Shown: positions 54,043-63,243, counted from the first letter of the stretch. The stretch: DNA of 64,000 nucleotides from JAISDD01 sp031553935 (GCA_031553935.1 JAVBKS010000009.1:9492-73491); one strand, 5' to 3'. Notes: generated from the sequence alone by a model not told the origin. Translations and numbers: made by a program.

Positions 54043-54903
54043 TCATTGCTGATTAGCCACTCTTTGCAAGGTTTGAATGTTAATATAAACATTTTCACCA
54101 GCTCGATATTCTTTTTGAAATGAATTATAACCATTTAGTGTTACTTTGATCTGATATTGACCTTTGCAAATTTTGTCAATAACATAATGATCGGTATAAG
54201 CATCACTTTGAGAAAAGTTTTGATATTGACTTGAGACTTTCTTATTATCTATAAATAATTCTGCACCTTTGGGAATACTGATTACCCAGTCTTTAGTTAT
54301 TAAATTATCTGAACTCATCTTCCAGTTTTCAAAAATTAAATATTTTTTCTCTTTTTGTTTTATGAGAACCATATTCATTTCGTGTTCTTCTTTGTAGCCA
54401 GCTACTGTGTACTTAATATTGTAATTGCGCAATATTGGACTTTGATCCTTAACTGTTGCAGGCTTCAGATTGTAGTTTAAAAGGGAAGGCATATTACTCT
54501 TCACTGCTTTTTCTAAACTTGCGACACTGATGAAATCATTATTAGGCAAATCGAAATAATCTGCTGCTTTGGCATAATCCTGCTTAGCTAGTGCTTGCAT
54601 GATTCTGTCGACTACTTGTTCTGGAGCCATAAAATATGCGAATGATTTATACGTTACCAACAGTATGGCTAAAAATACGATTATCACTAAAACTCCCTTA
54701 GAAGGCATCTTTAAGTAGTTTTGGCTGTTATTCCTACCAATACCGTTTTCCTGATGACTCTGCCTATATGGATTTAAACCGTTATTAATCACTGGTTCAG
54801 TGGTAGTATCCGAAGAATCACTATACATTCTCATTTCCACACCGCAGTTCTCGCAAAAACGTCCGAGAATTTCGTTTTTCTGTCCGCAATTTTCACAATA
54901 CAC
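54043..54903 (-). CDS. zinc-ribbon membrane protein with PEGA-like end
   Basis: 286 aa, GTG start behind GGGAGG. Zinc ribbon CENCGQK...CENCGVEM, membrane helix (GVLVIIVFLAILLVTYKSF), an external domain (about 95-205) and a C-terminal segment with IPKGAELFIDNKKVS and KGQYQIKVTLNGYNSFQKEY, typical of PEGA-like surface modules. The layout resembles TcaA-type proteins. Function unknown. Confidence 0.78.
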   Translation of the reverse strand: MYCENCGQKNEILGRFCENCGVEMRMYSDSSDTTTEPVINNGLNPYRQSHQENGIGRNNSQNYLKMPSKGVLVIIVFLAILLVTYKSFAYFMAPEQVVDRIMQALAKQDYAKAADYFDLPNNDFISVASLEKAVKSNMPSLLNYNLKPATVKDQSPILRNYNIKYTVAGYKEEHEMNMVLIKQKEKKYLIFENWKMSSDNLITKDWVISIPKGAELFIDNKKVSSQYQNFSQSDAYTDHYVIDKICKGQYQIKVTLNGYNSFQKEYRAGENVYINIQTLQRVANQQ

Positions 54904-54951
54904 CTTAATTCCTCCCGTTAATAAATAACTACTTTTTTCATATAATCATTT

Positions 54952-56655
54952 CTAGAAAAATCCACTTATCTTTGATTTTATTTCTTGAAAAAGGCTCTTC
55001 GATGCTCTACTATTAATTTCATTTATCTGCTGGGCAAGTGGACTCGAAACATAGTATACCCGACCGTTTTTTTTAGCTAGTACCATACCATCCTTGAATC
55101 TACCCACCCAATCATATTCTAATGGAATAACTTCTCGCCCTTCATAATTTATGAAACCCCATTTGCCATTTTTTCGAACACTAGTAACCCCGTCTCTAAA
55201 CGTATAAAAATCTCGGTAATAATTTACATTTGAGGAATAGTGCTCGATATGTTTTTGGTCATAATCGTCATATTGAGGTATGATAACTTCTTGCCCTCTA
55301 AGATTAATAAATCCCCACTTACCGTTCTTTTTCACTCCTGCCAAACCTTCATCAAAATCGTTTATGGTTTCGTACTCTAAAAGGGCGATTTCTCTTCCCA
55401 GACGGTCAATTATGCCATATCTAGTTCCTTCTACAGTTGAAATTCCAACCTTAGCGACTCCATCATTAAATGCGCTAGCGAATTCGTATTTTAATTCGAA
55501 TACAACGTGTCCCGTTTTATCAATATAACTCAATTTTTTTCCACTTTCGACCACAGCTAAGCCCTCGTTAAATGAGCTAATATCATCATATTGAAAATCT
55601 ATGATTACGTTATTATACTTGTCTAAAAAGCCCCATTTCCCATTGACTTCAGCTCCAGCTAATCCTTCTCGGAAAGACCCTAAACCATCATATTTTATTG
55701 GTATTACCACCTCACCGTTCCTGTTTATATAACCGGATTTACCATTTAAGCGTACAAGGGCTAGAGCGCTTAAATCAAATGCTCCCACGTCATCATATTG
55801 AGGCACCGGCTTCATATTGCCTTTACTATCCTTATAAAACCTTTCACCGTTAAGCATGATGATCGAATCAGTTTCGTTCAAACGAAAACTTAAATAGTTA
55901 TCATATCTTATAGGAATTACTAATCGTCCATTAATATCTATACACCCTGATTTACCATTTTTCCGCACTGCTGCCAATCCATTATGAAAAAAAATACCAC
56001 TAAAAGAATCATCATATTGAGGCGGAACAATCTCTTGACCTTCTTTGGTTATAAGGCCAAATTTTCCATCGTTTTCAATTGTTGCGACCCCATCAATAAA
56101 ATGTAATCTGAACTTATAATTGTCAGGCAAAACTATTTTCTCGATTCCATTTTTATCTATAGCCAGATATCGTCCATTTTTCACAACAATGCTTAATCCT
56201 TCAAAAAAAGGCAGAACCGAATCATATTGTAATGGAATTACTTCTTTCCCTGTTCGATCGATGAATCCCCATTTGCCATTGATTGATACAGCAGCGAGCC
56301 CTTGACTAAAGGCATGTGTATTATCATAAATCAAAGCTATTACTTCTTTTCCTGTTCGATCGATGAATCCCCATTTGCCACTTTTGGTAACCATAGCGAA
56401 TCCTTCAGCGAAACCATTGTTAATGTAGAATGAGGTTTCGTTATTGTGATCATTATAGTCATCATATTTTTTCAAAAGATCAATAGTAATGATTCCAGTG
56501 TTTATACTGCTATTACTGCTTAGTCTTGAACCTGATTCTAAAAAATGTAGCAGCTGACCGCCCGGTTTGATCACTCCAAAACCAATAAGTCCTACGCATG
56601 TTAATCCAATCAAGGCAAACAAACCAGCTATACTAAGCAAAAACCTTTTGCTCAC
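54952..56655 (-). CDS. WG-repeat membrane-anchored protein
   Basis: 567 aa, GTG start behind AGGAGG. N-terminal membrane helix (LLSIAGLFALIGLTCVGLIGFG), then about 12 WG (KWG) repeats, clearest as NGKWGFIDRTGKEVIPLQYD and NGKWGFINYEGREVIPLEYD. WG repeats build beta-propeller-like ligand-binding surfaces of unknown specificity. Two neighbouring repeats are nearly identical in DNA (around 56245-56280 and 56353-56382), pointing to recent duplication. Confidence 0.88.
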   Translation of the reverse strand: MSKRFLLSIAGLFALIGLTCVGLIGFGVIKPGGQLLHFLESGSRLSSNSSINTGIITIDLLKKYDDYNDHNNETSFYINNGFAEGFAMVTKSGKWGFIDRTGKEVIALIYDNTHAFSQGLAAVSINGKWGFIDRTGKEVIPLQYDSVLPFFEGLSIVVKNGRYLAIDKNGIEKIVLPDNYKFRLHFIDGVATIENDGKFGLITKEGQEIVPPQYDDSFSGIFFHNGLAAVRKNGKSGCIDINGRLVIPIRYDNYLSFRLNETDSIIMLNGERFYKDSKGNMKPVPQYDDVGAFDLSALALVRLNGKSGYINRNGEVVIPIKYDGLGSFREGLAGAEVNGKWGFLDKYNNVIIDFQYDDISSFNEGLAVVESGKKLSYIDKTGHVVFELKYEFASAFNDGVAKVGISTVEGTRYGIIDRLGREIALLEYETINDFDEGLAGVKKNGKWGFINLRGQEVIIPQYDDYDQKHIEHYSSNVNYYRDFYTFRDGVTSVRKNGKWGFINYEGREVIPLEYDWVGRFKDGMVLAKKNGRVYYVSSPLAQQINEINSRASKSLFQEIKSKISGFF

Positions 56656-56712
56656 AAACTTCCAACCTCCTAAAACCTGAATAGTCGAAATATTTTGCTT
56701 GATTGCCTTGCA

Positions 56713-57570
56713 CTAAAACATTCGATTTAAACTCTCGATCGAGCTGGCAGCATATGACCACATAAAGATGATTTCTAAGAAAATCACCGATATATTCGAT
56801 AGAATTACAATATAAAAAGCCTTTGATTCTTCGCCTTTTGCATATGCCATAATCATTAATAGTATTATTAAATACGACGCGATCAGCGAGCCAAAAATCA
56901 ATGCCGTAGATAAAGCTACAAAGAAACTCGAAGTAAATAAACCAACTCCTAAAATAATTAGTAAGAGCAAATTAACACTCCATCCAATAGTACAAGGTAT
57001 CGAGCCGGCTGCAACTATTGCTAATGTCTTATTAAATGGAACTTCTAATCGAAATGCTTTCGAATACATCATCAGTAGCAATGCTAAAAATGCAGAAAAA
57101 ATCACCAAAGCAATAAATGAGTAAAAAAAATAATCAGTATTTACTACCGAAATTGAACTATATCTTGACGCAGATTTTTGAGCAGCAGACATCGGAGTAT
57201 AGATTAACAAACCACCGATAATTGCCTGCAAAGCTAATAGAACAATTGACTTGGTATATGAATCATTTTCACAAATTTGTCTGGATATCGTGGCAGCATT
57301 TTTGAAAAACCCCAAAAAATAACCTAGTATAGTATTCGCTAAGCCTTTCACAGCTTCAAAATCAACATTCTGGTTGCTTTGTTGATGCTGGTTATATATC
57401 GAAGGTTCTGATGTTAACGCAAAACCGTTACTTTGATTTCGAGAGTCATCATAGTTATTATTCGAAAAACCAGAAATTTTGTTTTCTGCTGGGTTTAATA
57501 CCGCACCTCTACAGGAACATGATTGACCTACTTCGAGCTTATTTCCACAGTTTATGCAAAATTTAGCCAT
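56713..57570 (-). CDS. zinc-ribbon membrane protein (Yip1-like)
   Basis: 285 aa. An atypical N-terminal ribbon (CINCGNKLEVGQSCSC), a Asn/Gln-rich stretch, and five membrane helices from about residue 110 (SIVLLALQAIIGGLLIYT; YFFYSFIALVIFSAFLALLLMMY; LLLLIILGVGLFTSSFFVAL; LIASYLIILLMIMAYA; AFYIVILSNISVIFLEIIFMW), as in Yip1/YIPF-like domains. Function unknown. Confidence 0.8.
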   Translation of the reverse strand: MAKFCINCGNKLEVGQSCSCRGAVLNPAENKISGFSNNNYDDSRNQSNGFALTSEPSIYNQHQQSNQNVDFEAVKGLANTILGYFLGFFKNAATISRQICENDSYTKSIVLLALQAIIGGLLIYTPMSAAQKSASRYSSISVVNTDYFFYSFIALVIFSAFLALLLMMYSKAFRLEVPFNKTLAIVAAGSIPCTIGWSVNLLLLIILGVGLFTSSFFVALSTALIFGSLIASYLIILLMIMAYAKGEESKAFYIVILSNISVIFLEIIFMWSYAASSIESLNRMF

Positions 57571-57595
57571 TGATCTTCTTCCTCTCCCTCATTTA

Positions 57596-57871
57596 TTATT
57601 TCTTCAATGTTTCTTGATCCAGCATGTTCTGTAAATTTGACCTGAACATCTGAAACTCTGAATCTACAAAACCAATAAATTCAACCTTTTGGATATCTTT
57701 ATGATTAAACATATAAGTATGATCACTATTGATATACCCTTCAGGATATAAGCAACCTAAATAGTCGTACTCGCTCTCATCTTCAGCATTTAACTGCAAT
57801 ATTCCATATATCATCAATCTTTTCTCGCCGCCTTCCAACAGCACAACTGAACCAACTGGTAATAGTTCCAT
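57596..57871 (-). CDS. DUF4176 protein (copy 2)
   Basis: 91 aa beginning MELLPVGSVVLLEGGEKRLMIYG and containing YLGCLYPEGYINSDHTYMFNH, the DUF4176 pattern shared with the protein at 61008. DUF4176 proteins recur in type VII secretion loci of Bacillota; their role is unknown. AGGAGG precedes ATG 57871. Confidence 0.87.
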   Translation of the reverse strand: MELLPVGSVVLLEGGEKRLMIYGILQLNAEDESEYDYLGCLYPEGYINSDHTYMFNHKDIQKVEFIGFVDSEFQMFRSNLQNMLDQETLKK

Positions 57872-57906
57872 GACTCATCCTCCTAACAAATTTTATAACA
57901 ACTTGT

Positions 57907-58854
57907 TTACTTGTAGGGTCTTTGGGTAAGTTCGAATAAATTCTTTATATAGGAAAATGAAGAATCTCCCCATGATTTGTAATCTGATATTGAGTTGATT
58001 GCATTCCAGATACCATGTATCGTATTTTTCGAAGTGAATAAATCTGAGAAACTATAAATAAAACTAGTTCCTGAGCCCACCATACCGCCTATACCATAAA
58101 CTACATTTCCGAATAGCTCTCCTCCGTCTTCTTGCCCAATCCAAGAACCGATATTCCAATATCCGTTTGCTATGCACTCTGCTAAAGCATTCCTGCCAAC
58201 TTGATAGTACTCTCCTGAAATCGTATATTTTAAATCATTAAAACCATTAAAAAAATCGTTGATTCCATATATTGCAAGCAATGCTCCTAGTGGAGCTCCA
58301 GCAATAGTACCGAACATCAACGCTCCACTGATAGCTTGAACAGCTCCAGTCGCAATCCCAAGAACTGCAAGTCCCACGTTTACGCCTTTATATATAAATC
58401 CGCCTGGGGAAGTTTCACGGTTCCACCATGCAGTAACATCTTCAATGGCAGCTTTAGTCGCTTTTCCAATACGGTCTTTTATATCTTCAAATACGGAACC
58501 CCTTTCCTTCCCTGTGAAATCAGGAACCGGTACTATGGATATTCCATCTCCAATGTTAAATGAATCATCTCCGCTGGTATTCTGATAGACAAGTTGCTCC
58601 GACAGTAAGTATTCAATTCTTGAATTATCTAGCACTTGGCCGCATCTGCGCAGGTTTATCGCCGCAGCACCTACATTAGATGACCTGCTTTTTACGTGGG
58701 TAGAAAAGCTCTTACCGCGTGTATTGGATTGTAAATAATTCATATTAGCCGCTATATTATTTAATCTAACCCTACATTCATTCAAGATTAGTGAGTATTC
58801 GTAATAGTTTTTAACGGCATCATTAACTGATTGGAATCGTATACTATAGCCCAT
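57907..58854 (-). CDS. candidate type VII secretion substrate
   Basis: 315 aa. A helical N-terminus (1-105) like those of long WXG/LXG proteins is followed by a polar linker, then a Gly/Ala-rich hydrophobic core (VNVGLAVLGIATGAVQAISG and ALMFGTIAGAPLGALLAIYG) and an aromatic C-terminal part. No toxin motif is recognised. The hydrophobic middle is reminiscent of polymorphic-toxin or pore-forming segments. GGGAGGG precedes ATG 58854. It lies among WXG100 genes. Confidence 0.65.
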   Translation of the reverse strand: MGYSIRFQSVNDAVKNYYEYSLILNECRVRLNNIAANMNYLQSNTRGKSFSTHVKSRSSNVGAAAINLRRCGQVLDNSRIEYLLSEQLVYQNTSGDDSFNIGDGISIVPVPDFTGKERGSVFEDIKDRIGKATKAAIEDVTAWWNRETSPGGFIYKGVNVGLAVLGIATGAVQAISGALMFGTIAGAPLGALLAIYGINDFFNGFNDLKYTISGEYYQVGRNALAECIANGYWNIGSWIGQEDGGELFGNVVYGIGGMVGSGTSFIYSFSDLFTSKNTIHGIWNAINSISDYKSWGDSSFSYIKNLFELTQRPYK

Positions 58855-58885
58855 TATTAGCTACCCTCCCTTTATAAAAGTACTG

Positions 58886-59308
58886 TTATTCCTGATAATC
58901 TTTGAGACTGAATTTTAGTACTGCCTCTTGTAGCCAACCAGGTAAAAGCAAATCTCGTCCACTTATTAGTTGAGGAAGTATTCTGAAATATGTATTTTTA
59001 TTATCAATTGGCAATTCATGATTTCCAACCTGCAAAGAGTTTACTCGATCTAAAACTTCACGTTCAGCGTTTTCGAAAATCTCAGCACAGTAATCTAGTT
59101 TGACGCTCAAGCTCTCCACATCATTAAGCAATTTTACAACTGATTTATGACACTTTCGCAGTGTATTTAATTGTTTTTCCTGCCAGGATCCTGCTTCACT
59201 AACTATCTGGCTTAATCTATAAACCTGATCGCCTAATACGCCTGCCCAAGTATGCAATTCTTTGCTGCTTTCTCGCATAAGTTTAGAGAAAAAATATAGT
59301 TCATTCAA
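58886..59308 (-). CDS. WXG100-like long-form protein
   Basis: 140 aa. The first 100 residues form a helical hairpin with SWQEKQ at the turn, resembling the WXG of ESAT-6-type proteins, and a 40-residue tail follows. It would be a partner or substrate of type VII secretion. GGGGAAAAA precedes the ATG at 59308, a modest ribosome site. Confidence 0.62.
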   Translation of the reverse strand: MNELYFFSKLMRESSKELHTWAGVLGDQVYRLSQIVSEAGSWQEKQLNTLRKCHKSVVKLLNDVESLSVKLDYCAEIFENAEREVLDRVNSLQVGNHELPIDNKNTYFRILPQLISGRDLLLPGWLQEAVLKFSLKDYQE

Positions 59309-59356
59309 AAGTTTTTCCCCCTTTGCTCAGGCAGGCGAGCTCCATCACATCAACTT

Positions 59357-59674
59357 CTATACACCAAAAACATCCCCCGGCAAAGTACTGGAAGTAGATT
59401 CAACTTCACTTTCTGCCTTTTGGTATATTTGTGCTATTTCCATCAGGTCTCCCGAGTATTCATCTACAATATTTAGCATCATCTCGATATCATCATGAAC
59501 TTGCCCAAATTTTGCCTGATAAGTAGATGCTGCTTCACTTTGCCATGTTGTGTTCAACCCAGATATTTCTGTTTTCACCGCTTCCATCAGACCGGTTAGT
59601 TGTCCCCTAATTGATTTCATTTCTTGTGCTTTACTAACAATTTCTTGTGGTTGAGCTTTCAATTCTGCGTTCAT
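59357..59674 (-). CDS. WXG100-family protein
   Basis: 105 aa helical hairpin with TWQSEA at the turn (W-Q-S in place of W-x-G) and YQAKFGQVHDDIEMML after it. It ends STLPGDVFGV, nearly the same C-terminus as the protein at 60354. GAAAGGGG lies upstream. ESAT-6-like proteins are exported as dimers through the type VII channel. Confidence 0.88.
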   Translation of the reverse strand: MNAELKAQPQEIVSKAQEMKSIRGQLTGLMEAVKTEISGLNTTWQSEAASTYQAKFGQVHDDIEMMLNIVDEYSGDLMEIAQIYQKAESEVESTSSTLPGDVFGV

Positions 59675-59699
59675 TTTTTGCTTCCCCTTTCGTTTTCAA

Positions 59700-60014
59700 T
59701 TAGATTCTACGAATCGAGTTTGTATTTAAGGTTTCCATTGCTCTAGCTTCAGCATTATCATAACTAGCCGCATTTGATCTAAGTGCTTCTACGTATTGCA
59801 ATAATACTCGGTTCATCGCTTCAAAACGTTCTCTGTCAGTGCCTAGTTGAGTCATGAAACGTTGACTGGCATCTCCATCCCACATTGAATCTAGCTGTTG
59901 ACCAACATTATATAGGTCATTAACTCTTTGAACGAAATCCCTGGCATAGGTTTCTACTTGATCGGCTACTTGGCGCATTTTCTGAGTTGTTACTCTTGTT
60001 CCGGCTTGACTCAT
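59700..60014 (-). CDS. WXG100-family protein
   Basis: 104 aa with MWDGDASQRFM (W-D-G) at the hairpin turn; typical length and helical pattern. Strong AGGAGG before ATG 60014. No signal peptide, as expected for this secretion class. Confidence 0.93.
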   Translation of the reverse strand: MSQAGTRVTTQKMRQVADQVETYARDFVQRVNDLYNVGQQLDSMWDGDASQRFMTQLGTDRERFEAMNRVLLQYVEALRSNAASYDNAEARAMETLNTNSIRRI

Positions 60015-60048
60015 TCTAATTCCTCCTTAAAAATATCATTTCATTTCT

Positions 60049-60339
60049 TTAGTTTTGGATTATCTTCTCAGCCTCTTCTTCAGCCCGTTTCAGAGCTGCT
60101 GCTGCTTGGCGCAAAGCTCTTGCTATGCTTTCTATACTTTCACCTTCCTTCCTAATATCAATTTGTATTTCTTGCATTTTTCTTAAAAATTCTGATGCCG
60201 CTTCACCATTCCAAGCATTTCGGACTTTATCAGTTGTTTCCGTCATTTTGTTATTTGCTAAATTCCTGATCACGAGCGCAATTTGTTCTAGTTCTCCAGC
60301 TTGCTTTATAGCTTTGTCAAAATTAAATTTTATGGCCAT
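60049..60339 (-). CDS. WXG100-family protein
   Basis: 96 aa starting MAIKFNFDKA, with AWNGEAASEFLRKM at the turn (W-N-G) and a Lys/Glu-rich C-terminal helix. ATG 60339 lies seven bases after AAGGAGG, which settles the start; an upstream ATG at 60357 overlaps the ribosome site. Confidence 0.93.
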   Translation of the reverse strand: MAIKFNFDKAIKQAGELEQIALVIRNLANNKMTETTDKVRNAWNGEAASEFLRKMQEIQIDIRKEGESIESIARALRQAAAALKRAEEEAEKIIQN

Positions 60340-60353
60340 ATGATATACCTCCT

Positions 60354-60680
60354 TCACACTTCAAAGACATCACTTGGTAAGGAGTCGGAAATAACATTTG
60401 CTGCATCCTCTCCAGTTATGAATGCTTGAGCAATATTATTCAAATCATTTACATATTCTTTCAAAATGTTTATTACTGTCGGAGTTTCATTAATTAACAT
60501 TTGCATTGACTGAAAAAAAGCTTCTGAGCTATCCCCTTGCCAAAGCAGCATCAATTGTTGTACTTTTTCCTGTATAAAGCCAAATTCGCCTTCTATCTTG
60601 CTCTGCTCACCCTGAATTAGATTTGCTACGCTTAACAATACCTTCGGATCAATTCGAATGTGATTGCCTTGTAAAGACAT
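60354..60680 (-). CDS. WXG100-family protein
   Basis: 108 aa starting MSLQGNHIRI, with LWQGDSSEAFFQSM at the turn (W-Q-G). It ends DSLPSDVFEV, matching the end of the protein at 59357. ATG 60680 has GGGGGTG upstream; an earlier frame would overlap the preceding gene. Confidence 0.92.
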   Translation of the reverse strand: MSLQGNHIRIDPKVLLSVANLIQGEQSKIEGEFGFIQEKVQQLMLLWQGDSSEAFFQSMQMLINETPTVINILKEYVNDLNNIAQAFITGEDAANVISDSLPSDVFEV

Positions 60681-60693
60681 AAAGACACCCCCG

Positions 60694-61005
60694 TTAATAT
60701 TTAAGCTCATGAACTATTCGTTTTACGGCATCATCAGAGGAAGAATAGGCTGCAGATGCTTCGCGAAGTCTTTCATTATAAAACTGAAAAGCTCTAAAGT
60801 GAGCAAAAAATGCAATTGAATCCAGATTATAGCGCTCGAAAAAAGCATTTTTGCTTTCACCTTCCCAAGCATTATCTAATTCACTAAGCATTGCATTTGT
60901 AATGCGCTCATATGAACGAGATATCAGATTCAAACTTTCCTCAATACTTCGCGCTGAAGAACTCAACTGAGCCGGCTCAACTTTAGTCAATAAAAAAGTC
61001 GGCAT
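60694..61005 (-). CDS. WXG100-family protein
   Basis: 103 aa, with AWEGESKNAFFERY at the turn (W-E-G). The gene ends 13 bases before the ATG of the next. It starts 2 bases after the DUF4176 gene at 61008, so it is part of one tightly packed operon. Confidence 0.9.
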   Translation of the reverse strand: MPTFLLTKVEPAQLSSSARSIEESLNLISRSYERITNAMLSELDNAWEGESKNAFFERYNLDSIAFFAHFRAFQFYNERLREASAAYSSSDDAVKRIVHELKY

Positions 61006-61007
61006 TA

Positions 61008-61286
61008 TTACTCTCCTTTCTTAACTTCTCGACTTAGTTCTTGTAAATAGTGCTGAAATTTAATTTCCTCTTCATCTTGATAACCTACGAAGTAGATATT
61101 TTCTATTTGTTCATTGTCAAAAAGAAAGCTGTGATCAGCATTAATGTTCCCTTCTGGATAAAGGCAAGCAATATAATCCCAAACCCGGTTACCATCAACT
61201 TCCCTTTGCAGTCTTCCATAAATCATCACTCTTTTCGAACTGTCTCGCAAAAGCACGATAGAGCCATTTGGTAGTAACACGCTCAT
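61008..61286 (-). CDS. DUF4176 protein (copy 1)
   Basis: 92 aa: LLPNGSIVLLRDSSKRVMIYGRLQ and YIACLYPEGNINADHSFLFDNEQIENIYFVGYQDEE, the same fold as the protein at 57596. GAGGGGG lies upstream of ATG 61286. It is a type VII-locus-associated family of unknown function. Confidence 0.88.
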   Translation of the reverse strand: MSVLLPNGSIVLLRDSSKRVMIYGRLQREVDGNRVWDYIACLYPEGNINADHSFLFDNEQIENIYFVGYQDEEEIKFQHYLQELSREVKKGE

Positions 61287-61291
61287 CCCCT

Positions 61292-62890
61292 CTACCCCCT
61301 CCTTGTCTTATCTTGAACAATTCCACCATTAATGACTGCTGATTCGCCATAGCCAATGCGAAAAGTCTGATGGTTCTGCTTATTCTTCGATAAACCGGCA
61401 GCAATTGATCTTCCAATGAAAAACAAAACAATAATCATTCCCAACATTTTATACTCACCGCGCAGATCACCCGAAAATAATGCCAACTTCTTTACTGCAG
61501 CTACCGCAACTGGAACAATGTGATCTCCACAATCATTTTCTTTTGCAATTCCAGACTTATTATCTTGAAGAGCTGTTTTCACACCCAACCCTAGAGCTGC
61601 AAAGGATGAAGTCGCAGCCGCTGTAATGCTAATCGCCTCAGAATGTCTATCCGACTTTGTTTCAGGTGTTATTAATACTTGATCTGATCCAGATTGTGGG
61701 TTCGTCTGTTCATGCTTTGATTGATTCTCATCAACGAAAGTACTAATCTTTGCTCCTTGATCATTCTGAGACATCGTTTCAGGAACAAATGCATAATCAT
61801 CTCTTATTCCTGCAGCAATACCTCCTCCCTGATATGCAGCAATCTCATAACCATCTTCCGGTTTAATCTTGCCATTAGCTGAATTCAAATCAATTCCAAG
61901 ATAGGCTTCTTTCCTTGGATCACTATTTTCTTCGACCAGCAATGGTTCAGGTGTCTTAGTATTAAAACTTGGCTTAATAACTGAGCTATCATCTCTTGTA
62001 TCTGTTGCCATCTTATCATTTGAAACATTTGGATAATTTGCAAGTTGCTCTTTGGCATCACTATTCTCCACAACAGAATTTCTGACACTATTATCATGTA
62101 GCCTTTGCAAAAATCCTCTTACATCATTCGCAAATCTCCCCCATAATAAGGGATTGTTCCTCCCTAAAATACCTAGAGTTAAAGGAAAAATTGCCGTCCA
62201 GTAGGTTTCAAAAGGTATCCCTCTGGGAAATTCCTTGTCAATAAATGAATATAATCCTGAATAAAGGTCTCTTTCTAGCTTTGTTTCTTGTTTAACATTC
62301 ATAACGGAATCGTAGAAATTAGACGATACATCCCCTGATGGAATTTCTTTTGTTAAGGCAAGCTGACTAATCAGTAAATTCGATATGTCATTATTGTATT
62401 GGTAAACCATATCATTGAGGGCAACAGTTTCATGTTGGAACACCCTATTATCCGGCTTGTATTTTCTAAAATAGTCAAGAATATCTACTGCAATGAAACC
62501 TTTAGATTGTCTATATGTTATGTTATCTCCTAGGCTATAACTATTATTGCTCTCTTCCTTTTGAGTTTCTCCTTGGATGTCACCTTGCTTCTTGACAAAA
62601 AAGGTCTCTGGCAGTACGTTCTGCACTAGGCTATAGGCAATCATTTCTGCGCCATAATATGTGTTAATTATCTCATTTAAGGCCACAATATAATTTGCAG
62701 CTAACTCTCCGTTTCGAACAATAGCATTGCGAACTCTCATAAGAGCCATGCAAAGTTCTTCCAATGACAATTCCATGTCCTGTATGATAATTTGAAGATG
62801 GTTAGCTTGCTCATCTATTTGATTTCTAGTGTTATTTAATTCATGGCTCGCACTGCGAAGTATTTCGAATTCAATCTCGAAAAAGCTCAC
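61292..62890 (-). CDS. type VII locus membrane protein with helical head
   Basis: 532 aa, GTG start behind GAGGAGG. Residues 1-95 are coiled-coil-like, as in long WXG/LXG heads (ILRSASHELNNTRNQIDEQANHL). A middle domain (about 150-270) is followed by a disordered Asn/Asp/Pro-rich stretch (270-410). A single membrane helix is near the end (LGMIIVLFFIGRSIAAGL), with a basic cytoplasmic tail. It may be a scaffold or substrate of the secretion system. No family is claimed. Confidence 0.68.
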   Translation of the reverse strand: MSFFEIEFEILRSASHELNNTRNQIDEQANHLQIIIQDMELSLEELCMALMRVRNAIVRNGELAANYIVALNEIINTYYGAEMIAYSLVQNVLPETFFVKKQGDIQGETQKEESNNSYSLGDNITYRQSKGFIAVDILDYFRKYKPDNRVFQHETVALNDMVYQYNNDISNLLISQLALTKEIPSGDVSSNFYDSVMNVKQETKLERDLYSGLYSFIDKEFPRGIPFETYWTAIFPLTLGILGRNNPLLWGRFANDVRGFLQRLHDNSVRNSVVENSDAKEQLANYPNVSNDKMATDTRDDSSVIKPSFNTKTPEPLLVEENSDPRKEAYLGIDLNSANGKIKPEDGYEIAAYQGGGIAAGIRDDYAFVPETMSQNDQGAKISTFVDENQSKHEQTNPQSGSDQVLITPETKSDRHSEAISITAAATSSFAALGLGVKTALQDNKSGIAKENDCGDHIVPVAVAAVKKLALFSGDLRGEYKMLGMIIVLFFIGRSIAAGLSKNKQNHQTFRIGYGESAVINGGIVQDKTRRG

Positions 62891-62994
62891 TAGTAATTCC
62901 TCCTCAAATTAGTTAATTAAAAAATACTACGCACACATTCTGACCTCAACAACGCATTGACAAATGGTCATTTTATTGGTACGAATTGCAAAAA

Positions 62995-63243
62995 TTAAAC
63001 CAAGATCAATACCTGCCCGCTTCTAACCCCGGCCTTTCTGAGATTCCGATGCTCTAATAATCTTTCTTTGCTTATCATATTAAACAGTTCGGGATTGTCA
63101 CCCAAAGATATTTGTCCAGCTTCATATTCAGAGATCTCTTCGATAAGCCTTTTTTTCACTTGACCTACTGTAGACCGATCATCAAGTACGAATTCATAGT
63201 ATTTTCCGTTCCCTGGTGTAAAAACATCAATATTTATTCTCAT
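62995..63243 (-). CDS. YukD/EsaB-like ubiquitin-fold protein
   Basis: 82 aa starting MRINIDVFTPGNGKYYEF, with VGQVKKRLIEEI and the ending GVRSGQVLILV, the beta-grasp pattern of YukD/EsaB, a small type VII secretion component. ATG 63243 is chosen seven bases after AGAGG; a longer frame to 63357 overlaps the upstream gene. Confidence 0.85.
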   Translation of the reverse strand: MRINIDVFTPGNGKYYEFVLDDRSTVGQVKKRLIEEISEYEAGQISLGDNPELFNMISKERLLEHRNLRKAGVRSGQVLILV

